Source: Seiridium cupressi (Eukaryota > Ascomycota > Sordariomycetes > Amphisphaeriales > Sporocadaceae). Taken from it: a DNA stretch of 14,674 bases. Shown here piece by piece: positions 8,316-14,674 of the stretch; the first letter of the stretch is position 1; the number at the start of each line of letters is the position of its first letter. Under the pieces are notes generated by a model. The model did not search any database. It saw only the letters and a program-made list of their open reading frames with translations, and was not told where the DNA came from. The translations under genes and the position numbers were made by a program. The DNA lies in assembly GCA_036674765.1 (NCBI GenBank), contig JARVKI010000215.1:1-14674 (forward strand). Direction: 5' to 3'.

Positions 8316-9987
8316 TTGAAGCCAAGGCCTCGGCCGAAATATCGAGAGAAGGGAGGATATATTACGCCATGAGCTACCATCAGGCGGCAGAGGATACGAG
8401 TATATGGATGTTTCTAGCAGAGCCGCTTTGTTCAGTGCACTTCCGGATCCGCCGGACGTCAATGACATAATGAGATTTGCCTTGTCAGAAAACGACGGCA
8501 GGCGGGAATCTCCAACTTCATGGTCAATGTCCTGTTGGGCCTGTTCCAATAGCCCGGGAATTGAACCATAGCCATGAAAAACGAAAAAAGTACAGCACTG
8601 GTAGTGTCAGTGCCTGCATTGAGCATGGAGGCTGCCGACCAGCTGATGATACTTCCTCCTCGGGGTCGATCTGCCGATGCACATCTTTGATCAAACCAGT
8701 AACGTAAGACACGTCGTCCTTGCCTTTGGCCATTTGATCTTCCAGATAATTGTAAGGTTCTTCGATAGACCGCGCGTCTCCAGACTTTGGCCGTCCTCTG
8801 AGACCCGGCGCCCGGCATCCACTCCGGGAGGTACTGAAGCAAGAGTATGAGATCTGTGAGGAGAATAGGTATGAATTCATTGTGTTGTTGAAGGTTAGAA
8901 GCCATGGTCAACGTTGGGGACCATGGAGATCTATATATACATGATGTGGCTGATGTGAAGTGACCCGCAGCCCTACTTATTTTGACAGAATCTACCATCC
9001 AGGCGCCTGGGCTTGCGGCTTTGGAGGACTCCTCTATGACCAGGTTGGAGTTGGCGATACTAGGGTTATTATTCTCTGGATCCGTCTTATATTAAATTAT
9101 AGAATGCACCAGTATTATGGAGTCAAGTATTCTACATTCTAAAGGTCAGATTGCCACTATGAGATCACTATATGGGAGTACAAAAACGGCTGTTTACTGG
9201 TAGAGATAATGTTACACATTATCGGAATTTGCGACTCGTCTCTTCAAAAATCGTAGAACTTCCAACTCTTGAGTCGGTTAGAATCATTTGATAGACTTGC
9301 TGCTGACCTGAGTCTCCGTGAGCTTGTGGTACAATCGAAATCTTCGGTTGTACGGCATCATGCCTATAACATCCCGATACCCTATCCTGGGTTCTGTTAT
9401 CAGCACAGAAACTAATGAGCATCAGGAAAGTCCTCTCTTGACGCACACATCACCGGCAAAGACTAACTGGGGTCTTGAAGCACTCTTAAGAGCACGAGAA
9501 TTACGGATGCCGAAGACGGCCTGTCTATCATGGAGAATGATAATGATTTGACCGAGCACTGTCACTGAGCTGATTGAGCCGTAAGGATTCTTGTGATTCA
9601 ACTAATGTGCGCATTCTGCGGTCCGTTCGGTAGAAGATCTAGCACGTTGTGTCACGGGCCAAGGGGGTTTGAGGGCGCTGGCCTCACAATATGGGGTAAT
9701 ATTAATGAAGACTATAGGCTAGAGAGCAGAGGTGAACTGCTCCTCCAGCTGGGATGTCTATCCAAATAGGGGGGGGCTCACTAGCTAAGCCACGCACGTG
9801 ACGCGGCTGGTATTGTGACAGCTGATCCAGCACCAGACCGTGACACATTACCGACCAGCGGAAGACCTCTTGGTCCAGAAGGAACGGGATCCTTCCTGGC
9901 TAGGTGAATGTATCTGGAAATGATACCAACCAACAACATTGTAGCCACTGAGTAAAATAGGGAGATGCGTGGCAGCTTGGAGCCCAC
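8316..9987 (-). pseudogene. Cytochrome P450 monooxygenase, fragmented
   Basis: Minus-strand pieces in family order. 9987-9840: membrane anchor (LFYSVATMLLVGIISRYIHL) and hinge PSGPRGLPLVGNV. 9592-9449: KNPYGSISSVTVLGQIIIIL to FAGDV. 9393-9215: DVIGMMPYNRRFRLYHKL (helix C) and TQELEVLRFLKRRV. 9060-8984: EESSKAASPGAWMVDSV. 8850-8780: LLQYLPEWMPGAG. 8765-8640: PYNYLEDQMAKGK. 8640-8560: helix I with AGTDTTSAVLFSFF. 8545-8470: AQQDIDHEVG to SDKANL. 8449-8316: a weak heme-loop trace (RIRKC) and ILPSLDIS. The pieces lie in three frames. Some gaps could be introns, but the shifts around 8770, 8640 and 8550 leave no room for one. Only about ten codons separate SDKANL from the heme trace, so the K helix (ExxR) and meander are deleted. 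The codon at the N-terminal frame's start (9987) is GTG, not ATG. Relatives are ER-anchored oxidases of secondary metabolism. Confidence 0.85.
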
Positions 9988-10578
9988 GACCTTGACTGGA
10001 CCGTTTGGAATTTGAGTGGAGAATATCTGGGCTTATGTAAGAAACTAGATCTGACGGTGGGATTAAACAGCGGCCGTGCAGGCATGGAGCTGTATGCACT
10101 CATCGTATATCCACAACTTTCAAAATGCATTTTTCGTATATCCACAAACTGTTTTCAATCTAGGAGAGAACAATTTGGCTTGTGTGAGTATGAGCATGTC
10201 ACTTCTAATACAACAAACTCGCGATTCTTCAATCTAAAACGGTCAGGAGCAGGCCGAGAGTGGACTGCGACCCCTAGCCTGCAATGATTTTGCGGCTTGC
10301 TCTTCGTGCGCAATTATAACACTGGACTACAGACTTTGCAGAATGTCTTTTATAAGCAAAGTAGGTACAGCCTGAGCGACTACTACGAGGACACGGAGTC
10401 ACTTTATACAGTGCAACAATGGGTTAATCATGATTTACGAAGTAGTCAGTGGATACGCAAAGACGACCCCTTGAAGTTATTCAAGTTCAAATAACAAAGC
10501 AAAAGAAATGTATAAATACTAGAATATGAAAAATACAAGACAGAGCTATACATAAGACTATCTATCGAGTAGAAACTC
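9988..10578. other. Intergenic stretch, no supported gene
   Basis: This lies between the P450 N-terminus and the 3' end of the reductase, both on the minus strand. Frames at 10012-10287 and 10297-10494 (+) show no domain and no plausible gene structure. The part next to the P450 should have been its promoter. The 3' flank of the reductase (10490-10578) is AT-rich, with TTATTTG at 10491 and a TATACATTT-rich run near 10510 on the + strand that could serve as 3'-end signals in reverse. Confidence 0.5.
10103..10147 (+). repeat. 14-base direct repeat TCGTATATCCACAA
   Basis: TCGTATATCCACAA occurs at 10103-10116 and again at 10134-10147, three helical turns apart, 116-160 bases upstream of the N-terminal P450 frame. 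An identical pair this long is unlikely by chance in so short a span. It may be a duplication or a paired regulatory site of the former P450 promoter. Confidence 0.55.
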
Positions 10579-11616
10579 TTACATTCGAATGACAGTGTGC
10601 CTCTTGTCACCCTTCTCTTCGTACCCTTCTGAGATCGCGACGTCTATACCTATTATCTTGATATCATCCTCAGCTGGTGGCTGGAGCATCCCAGAGTCAA
10701 ACAACCTGCCCAAATTACGCATCTCTTCCCCTGGTTCCACCCGCCCTTTTGAGACTGGGTTGCAACCAAGGAGCTCCAACTCTTTCTTGTAAGCTTGGAA
10801 CATATCGACTTCAAGTTCAGTCGAGCTTTCATCCCTAGGTGTTGCAATCCAAGTGTACCTACCTCCGGCTGCGAGCTGCTTGATTGTTTGTTTCATGAGG
10901 GCCATGTCGCCCACTGTGTCAACGACCACATCAACACCCCGGCCGCTGGTCAGATTGGAGATTTGTTCTGACAATGTTTTGGGCGCTCGTTCTACCGACT
11001 GACGATCTGGAAGTGTCACGTCAACTAGATCACTACAGCCCCGAGCTGCCCGAAACACAGACTTGCATCCCAAAGCTCTAGCTAGTTGAACTGCTGCTGA
11101 ACCCACCGCACTATTGGCGCCGAGCACCAATACGACATCGTCCGGACCTGCTCGAGCCTTCTTCAAGCACCGCAGAGCCGTACTATAAGGGACCCCGACT
11201 AATGAGGCCTGGCTCAAAGATAGAGCTTGAGGCTTCTCGGCAAGCATTACCTCAGGTACAAGACAGAATTGGGCATTACACCCATCGTGAGTAAATCCAA
11301 GCTCAGAGTTACTGGTGCCGTAGACCTGTTTTCCCATTCAGATTTTGTCTCTGGCAGATTTACCGACGCCAACGACTGTCCCAGAGAAGTCTCGACCAGG
11401 TATACGTGGATAAGTTGTAGAGGAAAAGCCACCCTTGGCGTTGAACTTGTCTGAAGGCTGAATCGCGGAGTAATGAATCTTCACCAATGCAAACCCTGGC
11501 TGCAGGACTGGTATGGTGTGATGAACAAGGGATGATGTGGGAACAGCCGAGCCGTCCTGCTGGATAATTTGAATAGACTTCATTGCTTTATTGTTCTGGA
11601 CCTGTCGTGACATCAT
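10579..11616 (-). pseudogene. Medium-chain (quinone oxidoreductase-like) reductase with one internal TGA
   Basis: A single frame from ATG 11616 (alternative ATG at 11583, opening MKSIQIIQQDG) to a stop at 10579-10581, interrupted only by TGA at 11340-11338. Without it the product would be about 345 residues, the usual family length. The N-terminal part shows the GroES-like fold (HYSAIQPSDKF, YPRIPGRDFSGTVVGVG) and resumes after the stop with MGKQVYGTSNSELGFTHDG. The nucleotide-binding Rossmann motif VLGANSAVGSAAVQLARALG lies near residue 166, then GVDVVVDTVGD. Zinc-ligand cysteines of alcohol dehydrogenases are not evident, so an NADPH-dependent quinone oxidoreductase or enoyl-reductase-like enzyme is most likely. 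Everything else looks well preserved, so this is a recent pseudogene or a sequence error. TGA-A lacks the TGA-CTA readthrough context. It is transcribed away from the MFS gene. Confidence 0.85.
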
Positions 11617-12009
11617 TTCTGTTCTGGTCTTAGAGGCCGAGTAATATGGTTTGCAGCAGATATAGCATGGATTGGAGGTTAGCAGAATACTTGGAAATGA
11701 ACTCTGTATTTACAATAGTCAGTGGCATCCAGTACTATGCGATTCAGCCGATTAAATCTGGTCAGTTCGATTACATGGCGGCGTCATGTAACTAGATTTT
11801 CGAAAAAATCCGATCGGGTCGGATCGGAGTGGGTCGAATCGGTGTCGGATTACTCTAATAACTCACACCCAACACGAGATTTATATAATGTAGCCTGTCT
11901 ACACATTGCAGACCTTATTTAATCTGAAAAAGCAATCGTTAGTCTTCTCAAAGCTGCGAATATCTCACGATCGCTTGTTCTATATCCACCAATCGATCTT
12001 CCAAGCATC
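11617..12009. promoter_or_regulatory. Divergent intergenic region with GATCGG tandem and inverted repeats
   Basis: The reductase (-) and the transporter (+) are read outward from this 393-base gap, so it held both promoters. At 11816-11845 two 15-base units stand in tandem, GGGTCGGATCGGAGT and GGGTCGAATCGGTGT, followed by CGGAT. Overlapping them, CCGATC (11810-11815) and GATCGG (11822-11827) form an inverted repeat. CGG-containing direct and inverted repeats are the usual targets of fungal Zn(II)2Cys6 regulators, which often control metabolite clusters from divergent promoters. The match to any particular regulator is not shown. The downstream GC-poor leader (11880-12009) precedes the ATG at 12010. 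Confidence 0.4.
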
Positions 12010-12513
12010 ATGACCGATCGCGACATCAACGACACAATCACACTCGCTACACCAAATATGCCAGAATCAAGGACACACATCCAGGAAACAAGCACTTCAA
12101 CGCCATGGAAGCCAAAATCTCTATTCAATGAAATCGTCCTTATTTCTACCCTCTGCACCCCACAGCTCATGACACAGGCCGGCCTTGCCCTCTCGATCGC
12201 ACCAGCACGAATCATCAGCAGCTCTTTTGATTCCTCCAGCATAGGCCAATTGAGCTGGTACGCCGCATCATACAGCCTGACAGTAGGCACCTTCATACTT
12301 CCTGCTGGACGTCTAGGCGATGTCTTCGGTCACCGCAAGGTGGTTATCGTCGGGTTCTTGTGGTCCGGTCTCTGGTCTCTGATTGCCGGGTTCTCGGTTT
12401 GGACCGGCGAACAGATCTTCTTCGATTGTTGTCGCGCTATGCAAGGGATCGGCTCAGCGCTGTTGCTGCCAAACTCAATTGCCATCATGGGCAGGCTTGT
12501 TACGAACGGATAG
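12010..12513 (+). pseudogene. MFS drug:H+ antiporter (DHA2-type), truncated N-terminal part
   Basis: The frame from ATG 12010 gives 167 residues and ends at TAG 12511-12513. Residues 1-36 are a polar cytoplasmic leader. TM1 lies near 38-62 (IVLISTLCTPQLMTQAGLAL), TM2 near 77-95, then the MFS loop motif GRLGDVFGHRK near 98, TM3 (VVIVGFLWSGLWSLIAGF) and RAMQGIGSALLLPNSIAIMG near 141, typical of fungal DHA2 transporters. Full members have about 500 residues and 14 helices. Past the stop a +1 frame reads DGVTAP (12533-12550), matching the family's next conserved FGATAP position, so the gene continued and then decayed. About 40 bases further, recognisable sequence ends and repeat DNA begins. Such proteins export toxic metabolites across the plasma membrane. 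The divergent reductase suggests a cluster role. Confidence 0.85.
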
Positions 12514-12626
12514 GAACCCCTTGCATGATAAGGACGGCGTGACGGCGCCTAAGTACGACGGCCCCACGGGACCCTGATTGGAGCCTAGGTCACGTGATGT
12601 GTAAGCAGCTGGTGGACAGCTGGCAA

Positions 12627-12710
12627 AAGGATTATAACCTTAACGGTAATCTAAGGTTAAGGATTATAAAAATTATTATAATCTTAAAAATTTAAAAAAA
12701 AAGGATTATA
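12627..12710. repeat. Short repeats at the edge of the RIP-mutated element
   Basis: AAGGATTATA occurs three times on the + strand, at 12627-12636, 12659-12668 and 12701-12710. Between the first two, TAACCTTA (12635-12642) and TAAGGTTA (12653-12660) form an inverted repeat. The bias changes abruptly here: CpA and TpG are present to 12625, and TpG is absent after. Just before, CAGCTGGTGGACAGCTG repeats CAGCTG. These may be terminal or sub-terminal repeats of the element, but I cannot define its exact end or a target-site duplication. Confidence 0.5.
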
Positions 12711-13297
12711 TTTAATAATATAATTTAATTAATATTAATAAAAGAATAAATAAATATAATAAAGGTTAAATTTTTTTAATTATATAAACAATTATTATTT
12801 TAATAATTAATTTAAATATTTATTTATTTATAAATAAAGTTTATTAAACTTTAACGATTATATTATAATTTTAACTTTAATATTTTTTATATTTATTACG
12901 TATTTTATTAATATAAATTTAATATTAATATATTATTTTAAAGTTTATTTTAACGATAATATATTTATTATATTTTAATTATTTTTATTTAAATATATAT
13001 TTTAATTTAAAAATTATTAAATAATATTTTATAAATAATAATAATATTTTAAACTTTTAACGGAAATAATATTAAAAACCCGATTAGTAAATTTATTACG
13101 TTATATATAATATATTAAATATAATAATAATAATAATAAATTTAATAATATAATTAAATAACTTTTAATAAGTTTATAATAACGTTTATAACGATAATTA
13201 GTAATTCGTTAAATAAATTATAATTATTTTTATTATAATATTTATCGTTAATAAAATTAATTATAAAATATTAATACTTTAATTTTATAACGGTAAA

Positions 13298-13860
13298 AAC
13301 GGTAACGTTTAAAGATTTTTTACTTAAATAAAAGTATATTTACGCTTTTATAAAGATAATATTAATAATAATTCTAATAAAATATTATACGTTATAAAAT
13401 TTTTAAAAAATAACGCTTTTAAATAGTTTAAATTAATTATAAAAGATTACTTTAATAATAATAAAGATAATAAAAACGAAAAAATTAAAAAAGTTTTTAT
13501 TAATTATAACGAGTTTAAGCGACGCTTTAAAGCTATTTTTAACAGTTTAAATAAAATCCGTATAATAAAAAAGAAATTTATATAATTTAAATAAAAGAAT
13601 TCCATAATTAAATATATATTAAAATTTAAATAAATCGCTTTTAAAACCGAATAAAATAACGATAATACTTTTATAACGTTTTTTTATATAAAGTTTAAAA
13701 AAGGTATTAAAAACGAAATTATTAAAAAGAATCGGTTAAAAAGCTTTAATATTTATATCGAAAAAATTATTAAAATCGATAATCGTTTATATAAAAATAA
13801 CTTAAGAAACGAAGATAATTAAAAGAATTACGAATTAATACGTAAATATAGTTTTAAATT
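13298..13860 (+). pseudogene. Gag capsid core of the retroelement (RIP fossil)
   Basis: In the frame with codons at 13298, 13301 and so on, a long capsid-like reading persists, broken by TAA or TAG where the family has Gln or Trp. Examples are TAG 13424-13426 at the conserved Trp after AFK, TAA at 13583 and 13592 in the L-x-Q region, and TAA 13652 at the Trp before the acidic pair. Unmutated landmarks include NEFKRRFKAIF at about 13516-13548 and IDNRLY near 13775-13790. The order matches the retrotransposon Gag domain (Retrotrans_gag) of fungal Ty3/gypsy elements. Gag forms the particle shell around the element RNA. It is non-functional here. I describe it without rebuilding it. Confidence 0.75.
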
Positions 13861-14004
13861 AATATTAATCGATTACGTTAAAATAATTAATAACGTTTAA
13901 AAAATAAATAACGCGGAAAAACGTTTTATAAAAAATATAATAAACTTATAAACTTTAATATTATAAAATAAAAAAACGGTAAATATAATAAAAAATTAAT
14001 AATA

Positions 14005-14046
14005 TATTATAATTATAAAAAAATAAAATATTTTATTAATAAATAC
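14005..14046 (+). pseudogene. Fossil CX2CX4HX4C zinc knuckle of Gag
   Basis: Codons at 14005, 14014, 14029 and 14044 read TAT, TAT, TAT and TAC in one frame. Under RIP, TGT or TGC (Cys) and CAT (His) all become TAT or TAC, and the codon before the His position (14026) is AAA, as expected from GGA (Gly). The spacing is exactly that of the CCHC knuckle that binds RNA in retroelement nucleocapsids. It lies in the frame one base off the Gag core, so a frameshift, a frame change between genes or an indel occurred between about 13860 and 13940. Confidence 0.65.
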
Positions 14047-14674
14047 CGTTTATTTAATAAAAATAACCTTTTAAATTAATTTTAAAAAGATAATAATTTA
14101 ACTTTATTATAAAAAAAGTTAATTAAATATAATAATTTATTTATATAATATATTATAATAACCGGTATAAAAGATATAAATTAAATAAAAATAAAATAAA
14201 ATAATATTTTATAACCCCGGTTATTAAAATTATCGTAATAACGGAAAAAAGTTTTATAAAGCGATATATTAATATTTATAATTATTTTATTTATTTTAAC
14301 GAAAATAAAAACGAATCCGATTAAAATTAAATTATTATTTATTATATAAAATAATAATAAAAAAAGGAAAATTAAATCGAGTTAAATTATTAAAATTATA
14401 ATTAAATAAAAAAGGAATTAATAAAGTTTTTATTATAATATAATAATTTATTAAATATTAAAACGATTTTAAAGTAATAATTATTTTTTAAAAATTATTT
14501 TATAATATTTTAAAACTTAAAAATATTTTAATAAAAACTATTAAAAAAGATAAATTAAAAAAAGCTTATATTTTTAATATAATATTTTAAAATAATATTT
14601 AATTAAAAATAAAACATTTAAATTATATAAATATATTTTAAATTAATTATATTAACCGATTATATAACCGATAT

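Larger units (their letters stand above)
12640..14674 (+). mobile_element. Heavily RIP-mutated Ty3/gypsy-type retroelement, 5' part
   Basis: From 12661 to the window end the sequence is extremely AT-rich. 12961-13020 has no G or C at all. I find no TpG and only four CpA (near 12789, 13543, 13603 and 14615), whereas CpG is frequent. That is the footprint of saturating RIP, which turns CpA into TpA on both strands. No open frame longer than 60 codons survives. Reading through stops that could derive from CAA, CAG or TGG codons reveals a Gag core and a zinc knuckle on the + strand, so the element points rightward and its protease and polymerase should lie beyond the window. 12661-13290 would be the long terminal repeat and leader, but I could not define their limits. 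Confidence 0.75.

Noticed and set aside
8134..8707. Plus-strand frames across the P450 region
   Set aside because: They are antisense to clear P450 motifs such as AGTDTTSAVLF and PYNYLEDQ.
9985..9987. GTG as start codon of a separate short P450 protein
   Set aside because: GTG is not a normal start in fungal nuclear genes. The piece is better read as part of the broken P450 whose ATG is lost or lies elsewhere.
10012..10494. Frames of 91 and 65 codons (+)
   Set aside because: No domain, no coding bias, and position in the expected promoter of the P450.
11338..11340. Programmed stop-codon readthrough in the reductase
   Set aside because: The following bases are ATG rather than CTA, and readthrough in mid-protein is not known for this family.
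11302..11361. Intron removing the internal TGA of the reductase
   Set aside because: The only GT-AG pair around it spans 38 bases, is not a multiple of three and would delete conserved residues of the GroES-like fold.
11722..11922. 66-codon + frame in the divergent promoter
   Set aside because: Starts at GTG, covers the CGG repeats and shows no domain.
1..14674. CRISPR array, tRNA or rRNA genes
   Set aside because: No regularly spaced identical repeats with unique spacers, no cloverleaf that I could recognise and no rRNA-like sequence. The region is eukaryotic.

Overview
The window looks like an accessory, repeat-bounded region of a filamentous ascomycete (Pezizomycotina). Three things point there: short GT-AG introns of 52-58 bp with fungal splice signals, a CFEM/seven-helix Pth11-type receptor gene (a fungal architecture), and AT-rich DNA with the dinucleotide bias of repeat-induced point mutation (RIP). 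In 12661-14674 I see no TpG and only four CpA, while CpG remains. I cannot name the species.

Layout. 1-670 is repeat-derived: an AT-only inverted repeat, a GGCTGACT-type tandem repeat and a TpA-rich stretch without genes. 672-821 is the C-terminal stub of a fungal O-methyltransferase (+). 929-1629 holds decayed coding pieces of an unrecognised protein (-). 1815-3209 is an intact 464-codon gene (-) for a conserved-looking fungal protein of unknown function. 3534-5472 has no gene I can support. 5473-7082 is a five-exon gene (+) for a 461-residue CFEM-rhodopsin membrane protein, the best functional gene here. 8316-9987 is a cytochrome P450 pseudogene (-) scattered over three frames with a key segment deleted. 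10579-11616 is a medium-chain (quinone oxidoreductase-like) reductase (-), open except for one in-frame TGA. 12010-12513 is the N-terminal quarter to third of a DHA2-type MFS transporter (+), which decays and stops at the edge of the next repeat. From about 12640 to the end is a heavily RIP-mutated retroelement (+). It still shows a Ty3/gypsy-type Gag core and, in another frame, a fossil CX2CX4HX4C zinc knuckle.

Together, the O-methyltransferase, P450, reductase and MFS exporter are the usual tailoring and export parts of a fungal secondary-metabolite cluster. No polyketide or peptide synthase is visible. All four are broken, two of them at the borders with RIP-mutated repeats. The 464-residue protein and the CFEM receptor remain open. 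My reading is a decaying cluster remnant on an island between RIP-inactivated transposons, with two genes that may still be under selection. That is inference from the order and state of the genes.
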